Shown here: positions 9,681 to 17,624 of the stretch, in pieces
Layout: every line of letters starts with the position of its first letter
How positions within the stretch are numbered: the stretch's first letter is position 1
Assembly (NCBI RefSeq): GCF_015751905.1
Contig: NZ_JADOUF010000001.1
Location: forward strand, 372,001-436,000
Direction: 5' to 3'
Source: Longispora fulva
Lineage (GTDB): Bacteria; Actinomycetota; Actinomycetes; Mycobacteriales; Micromonosporaceae
Length of the DNA stretch: 64,000 nucleotides
The notes under the pieces: generated by a model
Told to the model about the DNA's origin: nothing
The model's input: only the letters and a program-made list of their open reading frames with translations
Database searches by the model: none
Made by a program: the position numbers and the translations under genes

Positions 9681-9992
9681 AACCTCGGAGGACTAGCGGT
9701 CCAGACGTGCACGTTATCCCTCGACTTCCGGCAATAGCAAGGGTAGTCCTCGGAGGAGCTGACGTTGGGCGGCGCGTGCACGGGAGTATGTGGGACGCCG
9801 GGGACATAAGTCCGAGCTGCAACCGCGGTCCGAACGCCCGCCTGACGTGGCTCCTCCGAGGTTTCGCTCACCTGATCACTGGAGTAACGGGCGCCCGGGG
9901 GCCCGTGACGTAGATTGCAGGCGTGGGTGACGGAGATTTTGGCTGGTCCGCCCGTGCCATCGCGGTCTCCCGCCTCCGACGTCCTCGGAGGA
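9681..9992. promoter_or_regulatory. Divergent control region with four TCCTCSGAGGA palindromes
   Basis: The 423-base gap between the dehydratase operon and the FadR-type gene holds four near-identical palindromes: 9683-9692, 9747-9757, 9852-9861 and 9982-9992. The flanks often extend as TAGTCCTC. One copy lies just upstream of the predicted minus-strand -35 and one downstream of its start site, as expected for a repressor operator. The adjacent FadR-type protein is the obvious candidate to bind; this is inferred. Confidence 0.6.
9712..9740 (-). promoter_or_regulatory. Predicted promoter of the dehydratase/aldolase/ABC operon
   Basis: On the minus strand, TTGCTA (9735-9740) and ATAACG (9712-9717) are separated by 17 bases, a sigma-70-like arrangement in front of the dehydratase start at 9630. 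It is flanked by two of the TCCTCGGAGGA palindromes. Confidence 0.45.
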
Positions 9993-10053
9993 GGTTCAGT
10001 GTGGCTCCGCGGTGCGGAAGGTGATGGCGCACGCGGACAGGAGGAAGGTGCAC

Positions 10054-10746
10054 GTGACAGTCACGGATCAGGCAATCGATGCGATCAAGGCGATGATCGC
10101 CAGGGGTGAGCTGGCTGCCGGTGACCGGCTTCCCAACGAGGAGATCTTCGCTGAGCAACTGGGTTTGTCACGCAACTCGCTGAGGGAGGCCATGAGGGCC
10201 CTGATCGCGATGGGGATCCTGGTCTCCAAACAGGGGGACGGCACCTACGTCTCGAGCCTGGAGCCGCACGTCCTCCTGGAATCGCTGGCGTTCGCCGCCG
10301 ATGTGTCCAGCAGCAGGGGTGTGTCGCACATGCTGCAGGTGCGTCGGATGCTGGAGCCTCAGGCCACGGCGCTGGCCGCGGTGCGCGTCAGCGATGCAGA
10401 CATCGCCGCACTGCAGGGGTGTATAGACCGGACCGTCGAGGAGATGGGGGTCGAGGACTTCATCACCTTGGACATGGAGTTCCACCGGCGCATCATCGAC
10501 CTGGTCGGCAACCCGGTGCTGTCGATGCTGTTGGAGATCCTCGCCGGGCGGACGGTGCGCACCCGGGTCCTGCGCGGAACCCGGATCGCCGACGCCCAGG
10601 AGGTGATCCGTCGCGAGCACCAGGCGATCCTCGACGCCCTGATCCTGCGGGATCCCCAGCTGGCGGCGGCGGCGGCCGCCATGCATGTCGCCGGCGTCGA
10701 ACGGTGGGCCGCGGAACAGGCGGCACTCTCCGGCGGCGCCGCATAG
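10054..10746 (+). CDS. FadR-family (GntR/FCD) transcriptional regulator
   Basis: DNA-binding regulator of the GntR superfamily, FCD subfamily, 230 residues. The N-terminal winged helix shows GELAAGDRLPNEEIFAEQLG and LSRNSLREAMRALIAMGIL. The C-terminal FCD helical domain contains the ligand/metal His pattern in DMEFHRRIIDLVGNPVL and IRREHQAILDAL. The frame reaches back to GTG 10012, but GTG 10054 is preferred because AGGAGG sits at the right distance (10039-10044). It is divergent from the dehydratase operon and is probably its effector-responsive repressor. It converges, with only 15 bases between, on the next gene. Confidence 0.88.
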   Translation: MTVTDQAIDAIKAMIARGELAAGDRLPNEEIFAEQLGLSRNSLREAMRALIAMGILVSKQGDGTYVSSLEPHVLLESLAFAADVSSSRGVSHMLQVRRMLEPQATALAAVRVSDADIAALQGCIDRTVEEMGVEDFITLDMEFHRRIIDLVGNPVLSMLLEILAGRTVRTRVLRGTRIADAQEVIRREHQAILDALILRDPQLAAAAAAMHVAGVERWAAEQAALSGGAA

Positions 10747-10761
10747 AACGCGGGCGGGGGT

Positions 10762-11610
10762 TCATCCCCAGCGGACTCCGTGGTAGCCCGGCGGCAGGTC
10801 GACGCCGACGAAGTGCAACAGCGTCCCCGCGATCAGGCGCAGCTGGCCCACGTCCCTGAACGGTGAGTTCCGTTCGATGTGCCAGATCCGGTGGGTCTCC
10901 TTGGCCATGGCGGGGTCGGCGAACCGGATGCTCAGGTCGTAGATCTGCCCGGCCTCGTCCAACCATCGGCCGTGGTGGGGGTAGTGGTTTCCCGCCGGCA
11001 GGGTGATCTGGTACTCCACCGGGCAGGTCTCGCCCTGCGCCAGCGGCGCCGGGAGCAGGAGCTCGACTGCGACCAGCCCTGTGGAGCCCTCCACGCGGGA
11101 CCGCCCGATGACGCACCCTTCACCGGCGCGGGCCGCCGGGATGACCCCTCGGTCCGCTTGGTGGTGGACGACCAGGCGGTCGGCGCCGGCGACCCGGGCC
11201 CGCACCGTCAGGCGCACGTGGAGCGTCCAGTCGTAGCGCCCGTGGCCGACCCTCAGGGACTCGTGCGCGACCAGGACGCCCACGGATCCCCGGGCGATTT
11301 CGACCTCCTGGCGTCCGATGGTTCCCGGGCGGCGCGACGTGCTCAGGCTCCGTCGCTGCCGGACGGGCCCCAGTGCCAGTGTGCCGAGTCCGCTCACGCC
11401 CAGGACGTCCTCCAGCGCGCGCAGGACCAGTCGCGAGTTGGGGCGCGTGGGTCGGGCGTTGCCCCGCTGCCAGTTGCTGAGGGTCGACACGCTCACATGC
11501 ACGCCCTTGTCGGCGAGGTGGTCGTGCAGCCGTTGCAGGCTCAGGCGCCGGCTCCGGATGGCCTGGCGTAGCGCCGTGTGAAACGGCGTGCCCGGAAGGC
11601 GGACTGACAT
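10762..11610 (-). CDS. HTH-domain regulator with uncharacterised C-terminal domain
   Basis: A 282-residue protein whose first ~80 residues look like an XRE-type helix-turn-helix (LQRLHDHLADKGVHVSVSTL, then LSNWQRGNARPTRP). The remaining ~200 residues are beta-rich and I do not recognise them. They include VGHGRYDWTLHVRLTVRA and HIERNSPFRDVGQLRLIAG. ATG at 11610 is preferred over the upstream frame start because GGGAGGTGAC precedes it. The gene is divergent from galactokinase, so it may regulate galK or its own promoter; no ligand-binding family can be named. Confidence 0.6.
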   Translation of the reverse strand: MSVRLPGTPFHTALRQAIRSRRLSLQRLHDHLADKGVHVSVSTLSNWQRGNARPTRPNSRLVLRALEDVLGVSGLGTLALGPVRQRRSLSTSRRPGTIGRQEVEIARGSVGVLVAHESLRVGHGRYDWTLHVRLTVRARVAGADRLVVHHQADRGVIPAARAGEGCVIGRSRVEGSTGLVAVELLLPAPLAQGETCPVEYQITLPAGNHYPHHGRWLDEAGQIYDLSIRFADPAMAKETHRIWHIERNSPFRDVGQLRLIAGTLLHFVGVDLPPGYHGVRWG

Positions 11611-11656
11611 GTCACCTCCCGGGTCGGCCGTCGTCACGGGACGTGCGCACTCGTGG

Positions 11657-11676
11657 TTGGATAACGTTAACTCCAA
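11657..11676. promoter_or_regulatory. LacI-type operator-like palindrome upstream of galK
   Basis: TTGGATAACGTTAACTCCAA contains the palindromic core TAACGTTA flanked by TTGGA and its complement TCCAA, with a 2-base asymmetry. The central CG within AT-rich flanks is typical of LacI-family operators. It lies in the AT-rich gap between the HTH gene and galK; no LacI gene is in the window. Confidence 0.4.
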
Positions 11677-11862
11677 CACATTACGACGGGCAAGTCAACG
11701 TATTCAAACACAATGGCACCAGATGCTGGGCGTGGTCATGCTGACGTCGCCCGCCGCTGGCCGTCTCGTACCCGTCGAGGAAATCGTTATTTTCCGGTAG
11801 GGTCGGTCGGTCTTGTTCGATGCCGCTCAGGTTGGTGTGGCAGGCCAGGGAGGGCTCGATCC

Positions 11863-13008
11863 ATGGACATCCTCACCCGCTTCACCGAGCGGTTCGGCGA
11901 GCGCCCCGACGGTGTGTGGGCGGCGCCCGGCCGGGTCAATCTGATCGGCGAACACACCGACTACAACGAGGGCTTCGCCCTCCCCTTCGCGATCGACCGG
12001 CAAACCCGCGCGGCCGCCCGAACGCGTGCGGACAGTATCGTCCGGGTGGCCTCGGCGGCGGCGGGCTTCGCCCCGGTCGAGTTCTCGCTGGACGAGGCCC
12101 AGCCCGGCCGGATCGAGGGCTGGGCCGCCTACCCGCTCGGTGTGCTGCTCATCCTGAAGCGCCTCGGCCACGCGGTGCCCGGCCTGGATATCATGGTCGA
12201 ATCGGACGTCCCTGTCGGTGCCGGGCTCTCCTCCAGCGCGGCGCTCTGCTGCTCGGTGGCGCTCGCCGTCAACGACCTGGCGGGGCTGGAGCTCACCCTC
12301 GAAGCCCTGGTCGAGATCACCCGGCAGGCCGAGAACCACGTGGCCGGTGCCCCCACCGGGCCGCTGGACCAGTCGGCATCACTGCTCGGCGTACCCGACG
12401 CCGCCGTACTGCTCGACTGCCGCACCCTGGCCGCCCGGGCGCTGCCGCTGGGGCTGGATGCCGCCGGGCTGAGTGTCCTGGTGCTCGACACCCGGGCTGA
12501 GCACGCGCACCACGACGGCGGCTACGCCGCCCGGCGAGACGGCTGCGAGCAGGCCGCGCGGGTCCTCGGGATCGGTGCACTGCGAGACCTCGGGACAGAG
12601 GAACTGACGGGCCGGGCCCAGAAGGTGCTCGACCCCGGGGCCTATCGGCTGGTGCGCCATGTGGTGACCGAGAACGCCCGGGTACTGGAGACGGTGGCCA
12701 TGCTCGACAGCGGCGGCCCGGCCACGATCGGCCCGCTGCTCACCGCCTCACACGCCTCGCTGCGCGACGACTTCCAGGTTTCCTGCGCCGAGCTCGACGC
12801 CGCGGTGGAGGCGGCGCTCGGCGCGGGCGCACTGGGTGCCCGGATGACCGGCGGCGGCTTCGGCGGCTCGGCGATCGCCCTGGTCAGCGCTGATGCGGCC
12901 CCGGCGGTGGCCGAGGCCGTGACCGCGCGCTTCGCGGCAGAGGGCTTCGCGGTGCCCGCCGTCTTCCCGGTGCGGGCGTCGGCCGGCGCGCACCGGGTGG
13001 ACGTCTGA
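11863..13008 (+). CDS. galK: Galactokinase
   Basis: GHMP-family kinase that phosphorylates D-galactose to galactose-1-phosphate in the Leloir pathway, 381 residues. Motif 1 GRVNLIGEHTDYNEGFALPF (galactokinase signature), the ATP-binding GHMP motif VGAGLSSSAALCCS, and the C-terminal motif ARMTGGGFGGSAIALV are all present. ATG at 11863 follows AGGGAGG. The partner genes galT and galE are not adjacent, so the gene stands alone here. Its upstream region holds a LacI-like palindrome, so control by a distant regulator is possible. Confidence 0.95.
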   Translation: MDILTRFTERFGERPDGVWAAPGRVNLIGEHTDYNEGFALPFAIDRQTRAAARTRADSIVRVASAAAGFAPVEFSLDEAQPGRIEGWAAYPLGVLLILKRLGHAVPGLDIMVESDVPVGAGLSSSAALCCSVALAVNDLAGLELTLEALVEITRQAENHVAGAPTGPLDQSASLLGVPDAAVLLDCRTLAARALPLGLDAAGLSVLVLDTRAEHAHHDGGYAARRDGCEQAARVLGIGALRDLGTEELTGRAQKVLDPGAYRLVRHVVTENARVLETVAMLDSGGPATIGPLLTASHASLRDDFQVSCAELDAAVEAALGAGALGARMTGGGFGGSAIALVSADAAPAVAEAVTARFAAEGFAVPAVFPVRASAGAHRVDV

Positions 13009-13065
13009 CCCGGGTGGCGCCCGCCAGGCGGCGGGAAGGCTGACGGCACCAGGGCGACGGGTCGG

Positions 13066-13809
13066 TCAGCGGGCCACCAGGCTCAGTTCGAAGGAGTAGA
13101 GGGACGCGCGGTAGACGTGCGCGCCGTACTCGACCGCCCGGCCGCCGTGGTCGTAGGCCGTCCGGGCCATGGTCAGCAGGGGCGCGCCCCGGCTCTCGGT
13201 CAACAGTTGCGCCTCGGCGGCGGTGGCCCGGCGCGCGCCGATGGTCTGGTCGGCCACGCGGAGGCGTACCCCCGCGTCGCGGAGAATCTGGTAGAGCCCG
13301 TGTGCCTGCAACTGTTCGGCGGTGATGTCGGCGAGGCCGACCGGCAGGTAGTTGTGCAGTAGGGCGAGGGGCTCGTCCTGGGCGTACCGCAGGCGTTCGA
13401 TCGCGACGACGTCCGTGTCCGGCGGGATGTGCAGGGCCGCCGCGACCTCCTCGGACGCCGGGACGACGCCGAAGGACAGCACGTCGGTGCGGGGCTGGCG
13501 CTGGGCACGGTCGAGGTCGTCGTAGAGGCTGGACAGTTCGACCTGGCGGCGGATGCGGGTGTGGGCCACCTGGGTGCCGACGCCGCGCTTGCGGACGAGC
13601 ATGCCCTTGTCGACGAGGTACTGGATCGCCTGCCGCATGGTCGGCCGGGCCAGCCCGAGCTGGTCGGCGAGGGCGATCTCGTTCTCCAGCCGGGCACCCG
13701 TGGCCAGCTGGCCCGTCTCGATCAGCTCCTCCAGGCGTTGGGCGACCTGGAAGTACAGCGGGACCGGGCTGGACCGGTCGAGGCGGATCAGCGGAGCTAC
13801 GGGTTCCAT
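13066..13809 (-). CDS. GntR-family regulator with UTRA domain, likely repressor of the inositol operon
   Basis: A 247-residue HutC-type GntR regulator. The N-terminal winged helix begins SSPVPLYFQVAQRLEELIET and contains LGLARPTMRQAIQYLVDKGM. The C-terminal UTRA ligand domain runs from about residue 80 (VVAIERLRYAQDEPLALLHN, APLLTMARTAYDHGGRAVEY). ATG at 13809 is used; the frame extends upstream without a better start. It is transcribed divergently from iolG, and a perfect palindrome lies between them, so control of the inositol genes is a strong contextual inference. The effector could be an inositol catabolite. Confidence 0.9.
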   Translation of the reverse strand: MEPVAPLIRLDRSSPVPLYFQVAQRLEELIETGQLATGARLENEIALADQLGLARPTMRQAIQYLVDKGMLVRKRGVGTQVAHTRIRRQVELSSLYDDLDRAQRQPRTDVLSFGVVPASEEVAAALHIPPDTDVVAIERLRYAQDEPLALLHNYLPVGLADITAEQLQAHGLYQILRDAGVRLRVADQTIGARRATAAEAQLLTESRGAPLLTMARTAYDHGGRAVEYGAHVYRASLYSFELSLVAR

Positions 13810-13849
13810 GACCCCATTATGCCGATGCCAGGTAATCCGCACGTCCATA

Positions 13850-13894
13850 TGTCTAGACAAACTCTTGACGGCCACGTGTGAACTGGGTTACAAA
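13850..13894 (+). promoter_or_regulatory. iol operon promoter with TGTCTAGACA operator
   Basis: A perfect 10-bp palindrome TGTCTAGACA (13850-13859) abuts a -35 TTGACG (13865-13870). A -10 TACAAA (13889-13894) follows after an 18-base spacer. The palindrome is of the type bound by GntR/HutC proteins and lies where a bound repressor would block RNA polymerase. The iolG start codon is 57 bases downstream. Confidence 0.6.
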
Positions 13895-13950
13895 GATGTG
13901 ACGAACAAGGTCGCCCTTGCGGCCCCTGACCTGGTAGGAGGCCTCACCCC

Positions 13951-14949
13951 ATGCGGATAGGACTGATCGGCGTCGGCCGGATCGGCAGTTTGCACGCACA
14001 GACCCTGGCCGCGCTTCCGGCCGTCGACGGCGTGGTCATCACCGATGCCGACACCGCGCGGGCCCGGGCCGTCGCCACCGACACGGGCGCCGAGTTCGCC
14101 GGCTCCGTCGAGGAACTGCTCGGCGCGGGCATCGCCGGGGTGGTGATCGCCGCGCCGACCTCCGCGCACGCCGAACTCGTCCGTGCCGCCGCCGCAGCCG
14201 GGGTCGCGGTGTTCTGCGAGAAGCCGATCGCCTCCGACGTCGCCGGTACCCGCGCGGTGCTCGCCGACGTCGCGGCGGCCGGGATCGCCCTGCACGTCGG
14301 GTTCCAGCGCCGCTTCGACGTCGGCTTCGTCGCCGTCCGCGACGCCGTGCTGGCCGGGAAGCTCGGCTGGCTGCACACCCTGCGGTCCTGCACCTCCGAC
14401 CCCGCCCCGCCGCACGCCGACTACATCCCGAACTCCGGCGGCATCTTCCGCGACTGCGCGGTGCACGACTTCGACGTGGTCCGTTGGACGACCGGCCGCG
14501 AGGTCGTCGAGGTGTACGCGACCGGAGCCAACCGGGGCGAGGCGTTCTTCGGCGCGGCCGGCGACGTCGACACGGCCGCCGCGCTGCTGACCCTCGACGA
14601 CGGCACCCTGGCGGTGTGCACGGCCACCCGGTACAACGGGGCCGGCTACGACGTCCGGCTCGAGGCCTGCGGGTCGGAGGGGATGCTCACCGCCGGGCTC
14701 GACGACTCCTCGGCGCTGCGTTCGGCCGAAGGCGCCCCGTGGCCGGCCGGTCCGGCCCACGATGGCTTCATGTCCCGTTTCGCCGCCGCCTACCGCGCCG
14801 AGCTGGCCGCGTTCTGCGAGGTCGCCGCCGGTACCCGCCCGAGCCCGTGCACAGGGGAGGAGGCCGTCGCGGCGCTGCTCGTCGCGGAGGCCGCAGACCT
14901 GTCGCGCCGGGAGAACCGTCCGGTCCGGATCACGGAGGTCGACCAGTGA
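13951..14949 (+). CDS. iolG: Inositol 2-dehydrogenase (Gfo/Idh/MocA family)
   Basis: NAD-dependent oxidation of myo-inositol to 2-keto-myo-inositol (scyllo-inosose), the first catabolic step. The 332-residue protein has the N-terminal Rossmann motif IGLIGVGRIGSLHAQTLA, the EKPIASDV catalytic Lys motif, GFQRRFDVGF, and the conserved SGGIFRDCAVHDFDVVRW with the catalytic Asp/His. It is the first gene of the inositol operon. TAGGAGG precedes the ATG. Its stop overlaps the next GTG start. Assignment is reinforced by the complete pathway that follows. Confidence 0.93.
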   Translation: MRIGLIGVGRIGSLHAQTLAALPAVDGVVITDADTARARAVATDTGAEFAGSVEELLGAGIAGVVIAAPTSAHAELVRAAAAAGVAVFCEKPIASDVAGTRAVLADVAAAGIALHVGFQRRFDVGFVAVRDAVLAGKLGWLHTLRSCTSDPAPPHADYIPNSGGIFRDCAVHDFDVVRWTTGREVVEVYATGANRGEAFFGAAGDVDTAAALLTLDDGTLAVCTATRYNGAGYDVRLEACGSEGMLTAGLDDSSALRSAEGAPWPAGPAHDGFMSRFAAAYRAELAAFCEVAAGTRPSPCTGEEAVAALLVAEAADLSRRENRPVRITEVDQ

Positions 14950-15809
14950 GGATCGCGGGAGCCCCGATCTCGTGGGGCGTGTGCGAGGTGCCCGGCTGGG
15001 GCCATCAGATCTCCGCCGACCGGGTGCTCGCGGAGATGCGCGACTCCGGGCTCACCGCCACCGAGTTCGGGCCCGACGGGTTCCTCGCCGCGGATCCGGC
15101 GGCCCGGGTCACCCAGCTTGACGGGTACGGGCTCGGCGCCGTCGGCGGCTTCGTACCGGTCGTCCTGCACGATCCCGGCCACGACCCGGTACCCGGCGTC
15201 GAAGCCCTGCTCGACGGGTTCCTCGCCACCGGGGCCGGCGTTCTTGTGTTCGCCGCCGCGACCGGCACCGACGGCTACGACACCCGACCCGACCTCGACG
15301 AGCACGGCTGGAAGACGTTGCTGGCCAACCTGGACCGGCTCGCCGCGCTCGCCGTCCGGCACGGCCTCACCGCCACCCTGCACCCGCACGTCGGCACGAT
15401 GGTCGAACGCTCCGACGAGGTCCGCCGGGTGCTCGCCGGCTCCGCGATCCCGCTCTGCCTGGACACCGGGCACCTGCTCATCGGGGGCACCGACCCGGCG
15501 GCGCTGGCGGCGGAGTTCCCGCACCGGGTCGCGCACGTGCACCTCAAGGACGTCGACGCCGCCTGGGCCGACCGGGTGCGCTCCGGCGAGGTCGCCTACA
15601 CCGCCGCCGTCGCGGCCGGCATGTACCGGCCCCTCGGGCAGGGCGACGTGGACATCGCCGGCATCGTTGTCGCCCTCACCGACGCGGGCTACGACGGCTG
15701 GTACGTCCTCGAACAGGACGCCGTGCTCGCCGCCGAACCCGCCCCCGGCAGGGGACCCGTCTCCGACGTGCTGGCGAGCCTGGCCTACCTGAGGACGGTG
15801 TCGCCGTGA
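14946..15809 (+). CDS. iolE: Inosose dehydratase-like TIM-barrel protein (IolE/IolI family)
   Basis: A xylose-isomerase-like TIM barrel (AP endonuclease 2 family), 287 residues, expected to dehydrate 2-keto-myo-inositol to a trihydroxycyclohexanedione. Seen: the IolE-like opening ISWGVCEVPGWGHQI, TEFGPDGFL, TATLHPHVGTMVER, IPLCLDTGHLLIGGTDPAAL, and HVHLKDVDAAWADRV with metal-ligand His and Asp, then YDGWYVLEQD. GTG at 14946 overlaps the iolG stop as GTGA. It is the only gene of this fold in the operon, so IolE is the best assignment; an IolI-type isomerase role cannot be excluded. Confidence 0.85.
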   Translation: MRIAGAPISWGVCEVPGWGHQISADRVLAEMRDSGLTATEFGPDGFLAADPAARVTQLDGYGLGAVGGFVPVVLHDPGHDPVPGVEALLDGFLATGAGVLVFAAATGTDGYDTRPDLDEHGWKTLLANLDRLAALAVRHGLTATLHPHVGTMVERSDEVRRVLAGSAIPLCLDTGHLLIGGTDPAALAAEFPHRVAHVHLKDVDAAWADRVRSGEVAYTAAVAAGMYRPLGQGDVDIAGIVVALTDAGYDGWYVLEQDAVLAAEPAPGRGPVSDVLASLAYLRTVSP

Positions 15810-16759
15810 ACCCGTTCGACGTGCTCGTGATCGGCCGGCTCGGCGTGGACCTGTACCCGGACCAGACCGGGGTGGGCCTCGCCGACGTGGAGACGTTCGG
15901 CAAGTACCTGGGCGGGAGCGCCGCCAACGTCGCGGTCGCCGCCGCCCGGCACGGCCGGAGCGTGGCGCTGGTCAGCCGGACCGGCGCGGACCCGCTCGGG
16001 GAGTACCTGCACCGGGAACTGCGCGGCTACGGCGTCGACGACCGCTGGGTCACCGACGTGCCCGGCCTGCCGACCCCGCTGACCCTGTGCGAGATCTTCC
16101 CGCCCGACCACTTCCCGATCTACTTCTACCGCTGGCCCAAGGCCCCCGACCTGGTGATCCACCCCGAGGAACTCGACCTCGACGCGGTCGCCGCCGCGCG
16201 GCTGCTGTGGCTGACCGGCACGGGACTGTCCGCCGAACCGAGCCGGGCGGCGCACCTCGCCGCCCTGCGGGCCCGCGACCGCGCCGGGCACACCGTGCTG
16301 GACCTGGACTACCGGCCCGTGCTCTGGGGCTCCCCGGAGGAGGCCCGCGCCGCGCTCGAGGAGGCGTTGCCGTACGCGACGGTCGCCGTCGGCAACCTCG
16401 ACGAGTGCGAGGCGGCGGTCGGGGAACGCGACCCGCACCGTGCCGCCGAGGCGCTGCTCGACCGGGGCGTCACGCTGGCCGTCGTCAAACAGGGGCCCGA
16501 GGGGGTGTACGCCAGCACCGCCGACGAGGCCGTCCGGGTGCCGCCCACCCCCGTCCGGGTCGTCAACGGGCTCGGCGCCGGGGACGCGTTCGGCGGAGCC
16601 CTGTGCCACGGCCTGCTCGCCGGCTGGAACCTGGAACGGATGATCCGGTTCGCGAGCGCCGCCGGCGCGATCGTCGCCGGGCGGCTGGCCTGCGCGCCCG
16701 CCATGCCGACCACCGCAGAGGTGGAGACATTCGAATACCAGGGGGTGCTCGATGCGTGA
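15806..16759 (+). CDS. iolC: 5-dehydro-2-deoxygluconokinase
   Basis: PfkB-family kinase that phosphorylates 5-dehydro-2-deoxy-D-gluconate, 317 residues. Seen: VIGRLGVDLYPDQTG, the substrate-binding GKYLGGSAANVAVAAARHG typical of IolC, and the ATP-site/catalytic-Asp motif NGLGAGDAFGGALCHGLL near the C-terminus. GTG at 15806 overlaps the upstream stop as GTGA, and the 3' end overlaps the aldolase start. Unlike longer fused IolC proteins, it lacks a C-terminal aldolase-like (DUF2090) domain; that function is supplied by the next gene. Confidence 0.93.
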   Translation: MNPFDVLVIGRLGVDLYPDQTGVGLADVETFGKYLGGSAANVAVAAARHGRSVALVSRTGADPLGEYLHRELRGYGVDDRWVTDVPGLPTPLTLCEIFPPDHFPIYFYRWPKAPDLVIHPEELDLDAVAAARLLWLTGTGLSAEPSRAAHLAALRARDRAGHTVLDLDYRPVLWGSPEEARAALEEALPYATVAVGNLDECEAAVGERDPHRAAEALLDRGVTLAVVKQGPEGVYASTADEAVRVPPTPVRVVNGLGAGDAFGGALCHGLLAGWNLERMIRFASAAGAIVAGRLACAPAMPTTAEVETFEYQGVLDA

Positions 16760-17624
16760 CCTCGACCGGGCCATGCTCGTCGACACCCGGGCCGCGAGCC
16801 CCGGGGCGGTCGCGGAGGCGGCCCACCGCCGGCCGCGCCGCGACGTCCGGCCTGACGGCCGGCTGATGCTGATCGCCGCCGACCACCCGGCGCGCGGGTC
16901 CCTCGGCGTCGGCGACCGGCCGCTGGCCATGGCCAGTCGGGTCGAACTCCTCGACCGGCTTCTTGTCGCGCTGTCGCGGCCCGGCGTCGACGGGGTGCTC
17001 GCCACCCCCGACGTGCTGGAGGACCTGCTGCTGCTCGGCGCGCTCGACGGCAAGCTGGTGATCGGCTCCATGAACCGGGGCGGGATCCCCGGCACGGCGT
17101 TCGAGTTCGACGACCGGTTCACCGCCTACGACGCGGCGTCGATCGAGGACATGGGCTTCGACGGCGGCAAGATGCTGCTCCGGATCGACCCCACCGACCC
17201 GGCGACGGCCCGGACCCTCGAAGGCTGCGCGCACGCGGTCACCGACCTGGCCGCCCGCGGACGCCTCGCCATGGTCGAGCCGTTCTGGGTCCGCCGCGAC
17301 GAGGACGGCGCGCGCCGCAACGACCTGTCACCGGAGGCGATGATGCGCGCGGTGGCGATCGCGCAGGGGCTCGGCGCGACCTCGGCGTACACGTGGCTGA
17401 AGGTGCCGGTGGTCGCCGACATGGAGCGGGTGATGGAGGCCTCGACGCTGCCGGCGCTGCTGCTCGGCGGGGACCCGTCCACCGCCCCCGAGGAGATCTA
17501 CGCCGACTGGGCGAAGGCGTTGCGGCTGCCCACGGTCCGCGGACTGGTCGTCGGCCGGGCCCTACTGTATCCGCCGGACGACGACGTCGCCGCCGCGGTC
17601 GACACCGCCGTGGGGCTGCTGTGA
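16752..17624 (+). CDS. Cgl0159-type (beta/alpha)8 aldolase, probable inositol-pathway aldolase
   Basis: A 290-residue TIM-barrel protein of the deoxyribose-phosphate-aldolase-like group found in actinobacterial inositol clusters. Seen: RLMLIAADHPARGSLGVG near residue 40, LVIGSMNRGGIPGTAFEFDD, GFDGGKMLLRIDPTDPAT with a candidate Schiff-base Lys, and TSAYTWLKVPVVADMERV. It probably replaces IolJ and cleaves 6-phospho-5-dehydro-2-deoxygluconate to dihydroxyacetone phosphate and malonate semialdehyde. No classical class II IolJ is present in the operon, which supports this. The function is inferred from family and position. Confidence 0.8.
   Translation: MRDLDRAMLVDTRAASPGAVAEAAHRRPRRDVRPDGRLMLIAADHPARGSLGVGDRPLAMASRVELLDRLLVALSRPGVDGVLATPDVLEDLLLLGALDGKLVIGSMNRGGIPGTAFEFDDRFTAYDAASIEDMGFDGGKMLLRIDPTDPATARTLEGCAHAVTDLAARGRLAMVEPFWVRRDEDGARRNDLSPEAMMRAVAIAQGLGATSAYTWLKVPVVADMERVMEASTLPALLLGGDPSTAPEEIYADWAKALRLPTVRGLVVGRALLYPPDDDVAAAVDTAVGLL

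Noticed and set aside
8375-9871. Long minus-strand frame of ~498 codons overlapping the dehydratase gene
   Set aside because: It is Arg/Gly/Pro-rich with no family motifs and is a shifted-frame shadow of the enolase-superfamily gene, whose active-site motifs are intact.
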